From positions 1-41,810 of the forward strand of contig CAWBVG010000020.1 in NCBI GenBank assembly GCA_963792175.1: a DNA stretch of 41,810 nucleotides, in the 5' to 3' direction. Positions 9,910 through 18,045 of the stretch are shown piece after piece; position 1 is the first letter of the stretch, and each line of letters starts with the position of its first letter. Both the position numbers and the translations under genes were made by a program. The stretch is from CAWBVG01 sp963792175. GTDB taxonomy: Bacteria > Acidobacteriota > Vicinamibacteria > Vicinamibacterales > CAVVIG01. The notes below the pieces were generated by a model that was not told the DNA's origin, ran no database searches, and worked only from the letters and a program-made list of their open reading frames with translations.

Positions 9910-10957
9910 GTTTTCTGAGGAAATTCAGGAACCGTTTGTAATCGCGCGTGTCCATGTTGAAGAGGCGCGCGACGATCTTGTAGTTGCCGCGGGCTTCTTC
10001 CAGGCCCTTCCGGACCACTTCGCGCACGTTCGCCCGCGTGATTTCGCGCTCCATGAACAGCGGATAGACCGACGTCCAGAACGATTCGCCGTTTTCGGTC
10101 AGCCGCTTGTACAGATCGTCGGCGACCGTGCGGCGGCGCTCGCGCCTCGGCCGGAAGCTGATGGCGTCCTGCGCTCGGATTTCGGGCGGCAGGTCCTCGA
10201 GCTCGATCTGCGGGCCCTTGGCATTGACGACCAGCCGCTCGATCACGTTCTCGAGCTCGCGAACGTTGCCGGGCCACGAGTGCTCGCAGAGCGCCTTCAT
10301 CGCCGTCGGCGAGACTTCCGTGATGGGCGATCGGTTGGCCGCGACGTAGCGGCCGAGGAAGTGCTCGACCAGCTCGGGAATGTCCTCGCGCCGATCGCGC
10401 AGCGGCGGCACGACGATGTGGATGACGTTGAGGCGGTAATACAAGTCGTCGCGGAACTGACCCTGGCTGATCAATTCGCGCAGATTGCGGTTGGTCGCCG
10501 CGATGACGCGGACGTCGACGTGGCGGCTGCCCCCGTCGGCGCCGACCTTCTGCAACTCGCCGGTCTCGAGGAAACGCAGCAGCAGGCCCTGCATGCGCAG
10601 CGTCATCTCGCCGACTTCGTCGAGGAACACCGTGCCCGTGTGCGCCGTTTCGAGCTTGCCGGGCTTGTCGCGATAGGCGCCGGTGAAGCTGCCCTTGACG
10701 TGGCCGAACAGCTCCGATTCGAGGAGCGTTTCGGGAAGGCCGGCGCAGTTCACCGGCGCAAACGGCATAGGGGCGCGTGGACCGAGCGTGTGGATGCTCC
10801 GTGCGACGATTTCCTTGCCGACGCCGCTTTCGCCGGTGATCAGCACCTTGGCGTCGGACCGGGCCACGCGCTCGATCTCTTCTTGGAGCGCGAGGATCTC
10901 GGGACTGTGGCCTATTAAGTCCACTCGAGTCTTTGCGCGCATGGTCATTGTGCTCAT
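9875..10957 (-). CDS. Sigma54-dependent activator lacking a receiver domain (regulator 1)
   Basis: An AAA+ enhancer-binding protein that opens sigma54 promoters. The ATG at 10957 is preferred over an upstream TTG at 10981 because GGAG lies about 10 bases before it. After only ~20 residues the AAA+ domain begins (LIGHSPEILALQEEIERVA). It has Walker A GESGVGKEIVARSIH, the sigma54-contact loop GSFTGAYRDKPG, Walker B TVFLDEVGEM, the arginine finger region (NLRELISQGQFRDDLYYRLN) and HSWPGNVRELENVIERLV. There is no phospho-acceptor domain. The C-terminus has a conserved GESFWTSVYPLFMERE segment followed by a Fis-like helix-turn-helix (GNYKIVARLFNMDTRDYKRF) and HDCQIPF. It is uninterrupted and is the first gene of the operon, so it may autoregulate. 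It is paralogous to the gene at 13087-14403. Confidence 0.93.
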   Translation of the reverse strand: MSTMTMRAKTRVDLIGHSPEILALQEEIERVARSDAKVLITGESGVGKEIVARSIHTLGPRAPMPFAPVNCAGLPETLLESELFGHVKGSFTGAYRDKPGKLETAHTGTVFLDEVGEMTLRMQGLLLRFLETGELQKVGADGGSRHVDVRVIAATNRNLRELISQGQFRDDLYYRLNVIHIVVPPLRDRREDIPELVEHFLGRYVAANRSPITEVSPTAMKALCEHSWPGNVRELENVIERLVVNAKGPQIELEDLPPEIRAQDAISFRPRRERRRTVADDLYKRLTENGESFWTSVYPLFMEREITRANVREVVRKGLEEARGNYKIVARLFNMDTRDYKRFLNFLRKHDCQIPFKEYR

Positions 10958-11001
10958 TAACAGTCCACTCCGGCGGTCCAACGGGTTGATGCCCGTCGGG
11001 G

Positions 11002-11017
11002 TGCAAGGGGGTCGCCA
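11002..11017 (-). promoter_or_regulatory. Sigma54 (-24/-12) promoter candidate for the exopolysaccharide operon
   Basis: On the minus strand the sequence is TGGCGACCCCCTTGCA: GG, exactly ten bases, then GC, with TGGC and TTGCA as in the sigma54 consensus. The predicted start of transcription is near 10991, leaving a ~34-base leader before the ATG of regulator 1 at 10957. All genes from here to the left edge run in the same direction with little spacing. Confidence 0.7.
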
Positions 11018-11115
11018 CCTTTAGTCGCCGCCCAGAAGGTCGCGCTAAATAACGCTCCGGTTGACCTTTAGATGTAGAGCCTGGCGGATTAATCACCGTC
11101 GGAAGGAAGACTTAT

Positions 11116-11131
11116 GTCGCCAAACGGCGAC
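11116..11131. promoter_or_regulatory. GTCGCC-AAAC-GGCGAC inverted repeat, possible activator binding site
   Basis: A perfect 6-base inverted repeat with a 4-base centre, about 100 bases upstream of the -24 element at 11017, the usual distance for an enhancer bound by a sigma54 activator. Two further GTCGCC copies occur at 11011 and 11024. There is no U tract, so it is not a terminator for the gene ending at 11194. Confidence 0.35.
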
Positions 11132-11193
11132 CTATCAATCGAAAGTCCTGACTTTCTCTGACTTCGATCGGCTGATTGAGGCCAATTGACCGA

Positions 11194-12852
11194 TTACAAA
11201 ACGAGGGCGTGATCGCGCGCGCGCGCGATCAGTTCGGCGGCCGATGGCTCGTCGCCAACCTGGCTGGCCACCCCGATCCGGACGGCGGGTTCCGAACCGT
11301 GCGGACGGGTCTCGAAGACACGGGCGAGCCGCCTGGCGACGACCTGTGCCCCGGGCGGCGGCGTCTCGAGCAGGAGGATGCCGACCTCGCCCGACGTGAG
11401 GCGTCCGGCGAGGTCGGTCGGCCGCAACTGCGGCCGCACAGTCTTGATCCAGGTGTGCGCCGCCTGGAGGGACAGCGGCGCGTCGCCGGACGACAGCAAG
11501 ACGAGCGACGCGGTGTCGTTCGCGGCGTGCGCCGCGCGCACGTAGCCGTCGAGAATCTGATCGAACGATCGCGTGACGACCCGGCGATCCGGATCGGCGT
11601 CGATGCGCCGGATCGCCGACGGCAGCCAGGTGCCGAAATTCGCGGCCGCCGCTTCGAACAGCCTGACGTCGCGACGCGTGAAGGCGCGACCGGTGGCGCA
11701 CATCTCCAGGATGGCGGCGTACGGTCCGCTCGTGTTGACGTGTGTGCGCAGCGTCTGCGGCTCGGCGACATCGTCGAGCGCCGGATCGAGGTGTTCACCG
11801 CCGCCGACAACCAGGACGGGTGCCCCCTGGGCGCCGAACACCGCAAATCCTCCGGCGGCGTTCAACGCCGCCGCCGCTTCTTTCAACGCGCGCGACGCCG
11901 CGTCGTGCGGCGACTGGCTGTCGACGAAGTGTTGCATGACCGCCCACGTCAGCCGCGCCGTCTCGACGCCAAGCGCCGCGTTCACGGCGTGCGCGAGCGC
12001 GGCGACGTAGAGCTCGGAGCGTTCGGATTCCGTCGGATCGTGCGCGGCGGTCATCGCGATCACCCACGGTCCGCCTTCGGCGGCCAGGTGAACGATCGCC
12101 GTCTCGCCGGAACCCGCAAAGCCGAGATCCTGGCGATCGGGCGTCGACAGGCGGGACAACCCGGCGCCGATGGGAAACGCCGACGCGTCGATCTCGCGCG
12201 GTCCGGACGTGACGTCGGAGCCCGGCAGCGACACCTCCAGCGTATAGCGGCCGTCGAGACCAGACCGGTAGGCGAACACTTCGATCTCGTCCCAGACACT
12301 CAACGCCTCGGCAAACGTCCGCACGACTTCCCGATCCGACCCTGAGGCGATGGCCGTGTGCAGCAGCTGATAGAAAGCCGCGATCTTGTGCAGGCTGTCG
12401 GCGTGTTCGACGACCGGGTGAGAGAGCTCGTCTTCGAGGCAGTTTGCGAGCAGCAACCCCGCGCGCGCGAGGTCGCGATCGCCGAGCCGCAGTGTCTCCG
12501 CGCCGATCAGCACGGCGCCTCCCACCGCGCCGCCCACGACGATCGGCGTGCACGAGACCTGATACCCGCCAGTCGTCGTCGTGGTGGGCGTCGCCGTGGC
12601 CACCGATTCGCCGACGGCATCCTGCAGCGCACCGCCGGTCGGATCCGGATCGCGTCCGAGGAGGCCGCCACCGACTGTCAGGGAGAGCACGTTCAACTGC
12701 TCGTCGACGACTTCGACGGTCACACCGAGCAGGCGGTGCGCGTCGAAGAGCCACTTCCACATCCGACTCTGCGCGACGTCGCGAAGCTTCGACGGGGACG
12801 GGGACACTTGTCCAGATGCCTCGCGCCGCTTGGAAGGTTGGTTGGCGAGCAC
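11194..12852 (-). CDS. GAF/degenerate-GGDEF-like sensor protein
   Basis: No precise family recognised. The uninterrupted frame gives up to 552 residues. The N-terminal part (MWKWLFDAHRLLGVTVEVVD, then GGYQVSCTPIVVGGAVGGAV) looks like a small-molecule sensor module. The middle (FYQLLHTAIASGSDREVVRT ... WDEIEVFAYRSGLDGRYTLE) resembles a GAF domain, and a second GAF-like part may follow (ALKEAAAALNAAGGFAVFG). The C-terminus (SGEVGILLLETPPPGAQVVA ... AAELIARARDHAL) resembles a GGDEF domain with the catalytic motif lost. It has no membrane segment, so it is cytoplasmic. The start is uncertain: GTG 12852, GTG 12807 or ATG 12762. It lies between two sigma54 activators that lack input domains and could supply their signal; that link is inference. 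Confidence 0.6.
   Translation of the reverse strand: MLANQPSKRREASGQVSPSPSKLRDVAQSRMWKWLFDAHRLLGVTVEVVDEQLNVLSLTVGGGLLGRDPDPTGGALQDAVGESVATATPTTTTTGGYQVSCTPIVVGGAVGGAVLIGAETLRLGDRDLARAGLLLANCLEDELSHPVVEHADSLHKIAAFYQLLHTAIASGSDREVVRTFAEALSVWDEIEVFAYRSGLDGRYTLEVSLPGSDVTSGPREIDASAFPIGAGLSRLSTPDRQDLGFAGSGETAIVHLAAEGGPWVIAMTAAHDPTESERSELYVAALAHAVNAALGVETARLTWAVMQHFVDSQSPHDAASRALKEAAAALNAAGGFAVFGAQGAPVLVVGGGEHLDPALDDVAEPQTLRTHVNTSGPYAAILEMCATGRAFTRRDVRLFEAAAANFGTWLPSAIRRIDADPDRRVVTRSFDQILDGYVRAAHAANDTASLVLLSSGDAPLSLQAAHTWIKTVRPQLRPTDLAGRLTSGEVGILLLETPPPGAQVVARRLARVFETRPHGSEPAVRIGVASQVGDEPSAAELIARARDHALVL
11210..11231. repeat. 22-base perfect palindrome of alternating GC
   Basis: The run from 11210 to 11231 (TGATC, then alternating CG, then GATCA) is its own reverse complement. 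It lies in the last codons of the sensor gene, encoding part of ELIARARDHAL, so coding constraint explains much of it. Confidence 0.6.
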
Positions 12853-12878
12853 GGCTCAGAAGAGGCGACGACCCCGGC

Positions 12879-12894
12879 TGCAATCACGCGGCCA
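12879..12894 (-). promoter_or_regulatory. Sigma54 (-24/-12) promoter candidate for the sensor gene
   Basis: The minus strand reads TGGCCGCGTGATTGCA: TGGC, correct GG-N10-GC spacing, TTGCA at -12. Transcription would start near 12868, 16 bases before the GTG at 12852 and further from the alternative starts. It lies in the 234-base divergent interval between the sensor and regulator 2. Confidence 0.6.
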
Positions 12895-13055
12895 CAGCAC
12901 AGGACTCGGCGCCAATGTGTGCGACCGAACGATATACCAAGCGCAACCATGAAGTTCCGCGCAACAAAACCCAGAATCCGCTTACATTTTTCACCCAGAC
13001 CTCGACCCTTTTGCACTCGTGATATGACTTTTTGTCCGCCTTGCGTCTTTTAGGG

Positions 13056-13085
13056 TTGAATTTCGTCTCTGCTTACCGGTAGTAT
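13056..13085 (+). promoter_or_regulatory. Weak sigma70-like promoter for regulator 2
   Basis: TTGAAT and TAGTAT are separated by 18 bases; each matches four of six consensus positions. No sigma54 element with GG-N10-GC was found on this strand upstream of regulator 2. If used, transcription would begin near 13092, favouring a start codon at TTG 13102 or GTG 13159. Confidence 0.25.
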
Positions 13086-13086
13086 C

Positions 13087-14403
13087 TTGCTCGCGGCTGT
13101 CTTGGAGAATCAGAAGGAGCGCGCCGCTGAATTCCCCTTTGAGGCAGACAAAAAACCCGTGACTGCACAAGAGCTGACTCTCGTTCGACGCGCCCAAACA
13201 GCGAACACCCTTCCGCCTGCGCCTCTTCTCATTGGCAGCAGCGACGCGATGCAGCGACTTCGCGAGGACGTCGACGCCGCCGCGCGGTCCGATGCCAAGG
13301 TGCTCATCGTCGGCGAAACCGGCGTCGGCAAAGAAATCGTCGCGCGCATGATTCACGAGACCGGCCGCCGCCGGACGCGCAATTTCGTGACGATCAACTG
13401 CGCCGGACTCCCCGACTCGCTTCTCGAGTCCGAGCTGTTCGGACATGTCCGCGGCAGTTTCACCGGGGCCTATCGCGACAAGCCGGGCCTCGCCGCGATG
13501 GCGCACAACGGCACCTTGTTCCTCGACGAGCTCGGCGAGACGTCGTTGCGGATGCAGGCCCTGCTCCTTCGCTTCGTCGAGAACGGCGAAATCCAGCGCG
13601 TCGGCTCGGATCGCATCGACGGCCGCGTCGACGTCCGGATCATCGCCGCCACGAATCGCAACCTCGCCAAGCGCATCGGCGAGGGCGAGTTCCGCGAGGA
13701 CTTGTACTATCGTCTCAACGTGATTCGCCTGGCGATTCCGCCGCTGCGCGAACGCGGCGACGACGTGACGATGCTGCTGCGGCATTATCTCTCGGAGAGT
13801 GCGACCGCGCATCAGGTCGATCTGCCGCGCCTGACGCCGGCCGCGGAAAAAATCCTGACGTCGCACCGCTGGCCCGGCAACGTCCGCGAGCTGAAGAACG
13901 TCGTCGAGCGTCTCGTCATCCGTCATCGCGGACGCGACATCGTTCCCGACGATCTGCCCGCGGAGATCCTCGACGCGGTGACGTTCGCCGGCGACACCGA
14001 GCCCGCAGGCGGCACCCAGGCGCCAGACGAAACCAAGTCGCGCGCCGAGGTGCTCTGGGATCCGATGGTCGTCGGCGGCGAGAGCTTCTGGACCGTCGTC
14101 TATCCGGCGTTCATCGATCGCGAGCTGACGAAGACCGACCTGCGCCAGATCGTCAAGGCCGGGTTGCAGCGAACGCAAGGCAACTACCGGAAGCTCGTCG
14201 AACTGTTCCGGATGGCGCCGGGCGACTACAAGCGCTTCCTCGCGTTCCTCTATCAGCACGATTGCCATCTGCCGTTCCACGGCTTCCGCGAGCCGCGAGG
14301 CAACGAACCAGGCCGCACCGCGGCCGCGCGCAGAGTAGTTTCGACCTGTGACGGTGAGTTCGCTCTGGTCGGTCGACGAGGATTCTCCCGCGTCCGCTAT
14401 TGA
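13087..14403 (+). CDS. Sigma54-dependent activator lacking a receiver domain (regulator 2)
   Basis: An AAA+ enhancer-binding protein closely similar to the gene at 9875-10957. It has Walker A GETGVGKEIVARMIH, sigma54 loop GSFTGAYRDKPG, Walker B TLFLDELGET, DVRIIAATNRNLAKRI and HRWPGNVRELKNVVERLV. The first ~55 residues (EFPFEADKKPVTAQELTLVR) are not a receiver domain. The C-terminus repeats the features of its paralogue: GESFWTVVYPAFIDRELT, then GNYRKLVELFRMAPGDYKRF and HDCHLPF, followed by a ~40-residue extra tail. No ATG is available: TTG 13087, TTG 13102 and GTG 13159 are all possible. It is uninterrupted. Its TGA overlaps by 7 bases the 3' end of the convergent TPR gene. It probably activates the sigma54 elements nearby. 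Confidence 0.92.
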   Translation: MLAAVLENQKERAAEFPFEADKKPVTAQELTLVRRAQTANTLPPAPLLIGSSDAMQRLREDVDAAARSDAKVLIVGETGVGKEIVARMIHETGRRRTRNFVTINCAGLPDSLLESELFGHVRGSFTGAYRDKPGLAAMAHNGTLFLDELGETSLRMQALLLRFVENGEIQRVGSDRIDGRVDVRIIAATNRNLAKRIGEGEFREDLYYRLNVIRLAIPPLRERGDDVTMLLRHYLSESATAHQVDLPRLTPAAEKILTSHRWPGNVRELKNVVERLVIRHRGRDIVPDDLPAEILDAVTFAGDTEPAGGTQAPDETKSRAEVLWDPMVVGGESFWTVVYPAFIDRELTKTDLRQIVKAGLQRTQGNYRKLVELFRMAPGDYKRFLAFLYQHDCHLPFHGFREPRGNEPGRTAAARRVVSTCDGEFALVGRRGFSRVRY

Positions 14404-16650
14404 ATCTGCAGCTCGGACAAGAGGCGTCGCGCGTCGGCGGCGTGCTCGAAGGTCGGGTTCAGTGCCAGCGCCATTTTCATGGCAGCAATCGCCTTGGAGT
14501 CCTCGCCTTGTTTCGCATAGGACATACCGAGATGGTAGTGAAACTGGGGTTTGTTTGGTTCCTTGTCGATCGCTTTCCGAATGAACTGCACCGCTAAATC
14601 GGCATTTCCTTGCGCGTAGTAGGTCCATCCCAACGTGTCATTGAACTCAGGTTCGTCCGGCAATTGCGCGTGGGCCGTCTGGGCGAGCTGCAGACGCAAG
14701 GTCGAGGCTCGCGCCGGTTTCGGCGTAGTGGAACGCCAGATTGTTGGCCGCGATGGCGGCGCGCGAGTCGATTTCGAGAATCTTCTCGTACCTCCTTGCG
14801 TGCGTCGCCTCCCTACCTTGTTTTTCGAACAACATGGCCAGCATCGTGTGGGCAGCGACCGACCGTGGCTCTATCGCGGCCCAGCTCTCGAATTGGCGTC
14901 TCGCGTCATCGAGATTTCCGCGGGCCCCGTAGATGCCACCAAGCATGGCGAACGCACCCAAATTGGTCGGGTCCAGTTCGATGGTCTTTCGCAGGGCGGT
15001 TTCGGCCCGCTCGAAATTCTTCACACTGTAGTAGAGGTGTGCTGCCAGGAACCAGGAGGTCTTGTCGTTCGGCGCTTCGAGAAGCCGCGCTTCGACGCGG
15101 GCGATCGCCGAGGCTTTGTCATCGAGGTGAGATCGACGGCGACCATTCCGGCAGTGCTTCTAGGCGAATCGGCGCCAGTGTCAACGCGGCGAGAAAAGCC
15201 GCCTTTGCGGCTTTCGGATCGTGTCGTGCAAGCAGAAGGGCGCCCAACTGCACCTGGATCGGCGCGGACGGCGGCTGAGTTTTCTTAGATAGCGAATTTC
15301 TTTTTCCGCTCCCGCCGCATCGCCGGCTGCAATCAGTGTACGTGCTAGCGTCAACCGCGCGTTGACGTGCTTCGGGTTGATCGCCAAGCGCCTCGCGCGA
15401 CCTCCACCGCGGCGTTGAATTCGCCCTTCACCGCAGGATCTGTGCCAGGCCGAGGTGTGCTTCGACCGAGCGGGCATCGCGTGCGAGGACACGCTTGAAC
15501 GCGATCCAGCGCGGATTCAAGCTGCCGTTTCGCGATATACACATGGCGATGATCAATTCGGCTCTGCGGACCGGTTCGGATCGGCTGCCGCCGCCGACTT
15601 AAGTGACCAGCGCCTCGTCGAGTTTTTTTTCCTTCAGCAACAGCTGACCCTTCAACAAAAGGGCCGCGCGTTGATTCGGTTCGCGCTTGAGGACTTCGTC
15701 TACGGCTTCGTGGGCGTCGGCGACGCGCCCCTGCTTGTAGTCGACCGCGGCAAGGCGTGCCGTTGCCAGGGCGTACGTCTCCCTGTTCTCAGTCAGCCTC
15801 CTGAGAATCGGCACGGCCTCTGCCGGTCGATTGACCCGCAAGTAGTATTCGGCCAGAGCGAACTGACCGTCGGCGCTCTGCATGGCGTCGACGACCACTT
15901 TGAGCGGCGCTTCAGCTTCCAGGGCGCGACCAGTCCGGAACAGGAGTTCCACCAGGTTGGTATTCACCTGGAGGTTCTTCGGATCGAAGACTGCTGCTTC
16001 TCGCAGCACTTGCTCGGCTTCTTCTTCGCGGTTTTGCGATCGGTAAAAGCTGGCAAGCGCGACGCGGGCCGTCGCCGACTTGGATCTGCGTCAATCGCCT
16101 TCTTGAAGGACGCCTCGGCCATCCGCCGATCGCCATGTGCGAGCTGAAGCGCCCCCATGTTGGAGTACGCCGGACCAGACGCGGATCGACGTCAATCGCT
16201 TGGCGGAGCAGGTCGAAAGCACCGGGCACGTCGTCCAGCCCCGCCAGCGCGTTGCCGAGGAGCATCAAGGCGGCCGGCATTCCGGGGCGTTCGCGAAGGA
16301 CGCTCTCCGCACGGTTTTGGCCTCAGCAAAGCGGTTGGCCATCAGCAGCAACGCGCCCGCTTTGAGCTGCGCCTCTGTGTGTCCGGCATGGTGTCTGCGG
16401 CGCGATGTACTCGTGATAGGCGGCTTGGACATCGCCTTGCCGGGCGTGAAGGTCTGCGAGCCTCAGCCTCGCGTCGCCCCGATTTGGGATCCTGTTTCAA
16501 GGCGGCGCGATATTCGAGGATGGCTTCGTCGTACTTCTTCTGGGCGATATACCGTTCCGCGCGCGTGACGTGCTCCGTAGCGCTCGTCCGGCACCCCAGA
16601 CCAACCAAGCACACCATCAACAGTGATGCTACCGACGCAGCTCGAAGCAT
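14397..16650 (-). CDS. TPR-repeat lipoprotein (PrsT-like), frameshifted
   Basis: A periplasmic, membrane-anchored scaffold made of tetratricopeptide repeats. The start is ATG 16650 (MLRAASVASLLMVCLVGLGC), giving a signal peptide with a good lipobox Cys at residue 20; an upstream in-frame ATG at 16737 would add an unlikely long leader. Repeats are readable throughout: RYIAQKKYDEAILEYRAALK, AALLLKGQLLLKEKKLDEAL, ERAETALRKTIELDPTNLGA, and the closing FNDTLGWTYYAQGNADLAVQ and FHYHLGMSYAKQGEDSKAIA. The order and the closing motif resemble the PEP-CTERM TPR lipoprotein PrsT. About 750 codons, interrupted by roughly ten frame breaks between 14700 and 16480. A sigma54-like element lies at its start. 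It probably assists polymer export or assembly. Confidence 0.75.
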
Positions 16651-16662
16651 GTAACGGGTCGG

Positions 16663-16678
16663 AGCAAGATTCGCTCCT
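16663..16678 (-). promoter_or_regulatory. Sigma54-like element at the start of the TPR lipoprotein gene
   Basis: The minus strand reads AGGAGCGAATCTTGCT, with GG-N10-GC spacing and TTGC at -12. It shares GAGGAG-NN-AATCTTGC-N-C-N-GAC with the element at 16903 (18 of 22 bases). The predicted transcription start (~16652) is only about two bases before the ATG, so the message would be almost leaderless, which is odd. Confidence 0.45.
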
Positions 16679-16902
16679 CGACCTCGCGTCGAGCCATTCG
16701 GTCCGCCCCCCTTCGCTATCTGGGCAAAGTTGTTCATTCAGCCGTCTTTATCGACATGTCGCAGCTGCAAAACGGGGGGTTAAGCCGTGGCAAGGAGTCA
16801 GCCGGCAACGATGGGAAGAACAAAGTCGGCCTCCGAAAGGAAATTCGAGAGTGGAAACGGCGGGCGCAGGCGAAATGCTTCGGAATAACGCCCATATGGC
16901 TG

Positions 16903-16918
16903 AGGAGTCAATCTTGCA
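16903..16918 (+). promoter_or_regulatory. Sigma54 (-24/-12) promoter candidate for the PEP-CTERM protein
   Basis: The plus strand reads AGGAGTCAATCTTGCA: GG-N10-GC spacing and TTGCA at -12. Transcription would start near 16929, 54 bases before ATG 16983, which has GGGAG 8 bases upstream. The 332-base interval 16651-16982 holds this element and the one at 16663 but no gene. Sigma54 control of PEP-CTERM genes is known for the PrsK/PrsR system. Confidence 0.65.
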
Positions 16919-16982
16919 CTGACGGGCCCTTGCGAAAGTCCTGTTCGAAGGCGATGAAACGGGTTCTCCGTCGGGAGTCGAT

Positions 16983-17847
16983 ATGACGAAGCAAATGGGA
17001 ATTGCGCCGGTCTTGGCCGCGCTGATGGTATTGACCGGTAGCGCTTCGGCTTCTGCGGGAGTTGTCACGTTTAATTTCAACAGCCTCGCATCCGGAGCGA
17101 ACAGTACCAGCATCGAGCAATACATGAATACCGTTCTGGCTGGCAACGCGACGGTCACCGTATCGGCCGAAGCGCAGGCCGCAAAAGGGTACGACGGGGA
17201 CGGACACGCCGTGGGCGTGGGAGGCAGCACCGTGTCCCGCACACTGGGCACGTCAGAGGGCGCCGGCGGCGTTGTCGCCGGCATCGCATGCACGGGGGTT
17301 AACCCGTGCACAGGTACAAATCTGGACACGTGGATCAGAAACGCGGCGAACACCACCGGCTTCTACTTCGATTTCAGCAGCAACTTCATCATCGACAACG
17401 TGAGTTTCGACTATGAGATCATGCCGGATGGCACCTGTACTCAGCTCACCGCGGCGGGATGCGGCGGCAATCCTGTTCAGGGTTATACCCAACCAGCCGG
17501 ACTTCACATTCAGCACGGATCTCGGGCAAGTGTTTCACCAATATGCCTCGGCGCCGTCGGGATCAAACACGCATTCACCGGTGAGCGGCGCCGGCAATGA
17601 ACTCCGCCGCAGCTCGCGCCCGTCAATACCGGCGCGCTGGTCTTCAACGTTGGCAGGATCGAACATCCTGAGCTTTGCCGACTGGCCGGCGACGATTGGC
17701 ATTGACAACCTCGTCATCACTTACCACACGCCGCCGGTTGGGACGGCTGCCGTCGCCGGAGCCGGCGTCCTACTGTTGCTCGGCACGGGCCTTCTGAGCC
17801 TTAGCGCTGCGGCACGTCGACGCAGACGCGCGACGAAAGAGTCGTAG
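16983..17847 (+). CDS. PEP-CTERM sorting-domain protein, frameshifted
   Basis: A secreted protein destined for exosortase processing. It starts MTKQMGIAPVLAALMVLTGS with a signal peptide cut near SASA-GVV; the mature part is rich in Asn, Thr, Gly and Ser (TFNFNSLASGANSTSIEQYM), with IIDNVSFDYEIMPDG and later ILSFADWPATIGIDNLVITY, typical of PEP-CTERM extracellular proteins. The C-terminus has the transmembrane and basic parts of the sorting signal, LLLLGTGLLSLSAAARRRRR. In the frame as written the Pro-Glu-Pro motif is missing, but bases 17750-17764 read P-S-P-E-P in another frame followed by A-S, at the exact canonical distance. Other breaks lie near 17490, 17610 and 17660. About 288 codons. 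No catalytic domain seen. Confidence 0.8.
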
Positions 17848-18000
17848 AGCCTCCACGTGGGAAGTGACGGCTGGGCGCGGCCGCTGTCACTATTCGCATG
17901 TCGCGCCCGCCGCCTTCCTGTTGCTGTTCTTCTGCACGTTCGAAACGAGTCGTCCCGCGACTGAAGAGCTGTCGCCGGATGGTCGTTGGATGATCCTTTC

Positions 18001-18017
18001 TGGCTGGCATCCAGCCA
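18001..18017. promoter_or_regulatory. TGGCTGG-CAT-CCAGCCA inverted repeat upstream of the ParB-kinase gene
   Basis: A perfect 7-base inverted repeat with a 3-base centre, 28 bases before the GTG start at 18046. It has the size and place of an operator; no known binding consensus was recognised and there is no U tract. Confidence 0.35.
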
Positions 18018-18045
18018 CTGAGCCAAGGATTCAAGGACCACCTGC

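Noticed and set aside
9906..11096. Second minus-strand frame overlapping regulator 1
   Set aside because: Out-of-frame shadow; the overlapping frame has all AAA+ motifs.
12991..14628. 545-codon minus-strand frame opposite regulator 2
   Set aside because: Shadow of an intact sigma54 activator; no domain recognised.
16918..16933. Leftward AGGGCCCGTCAGTGCA as a sigma54 promoter for the TPR gene
   Set aside because: Spacing fits GG-N10-GC, but the -12 box lacks TTGC and it is ~270 bases from the start.
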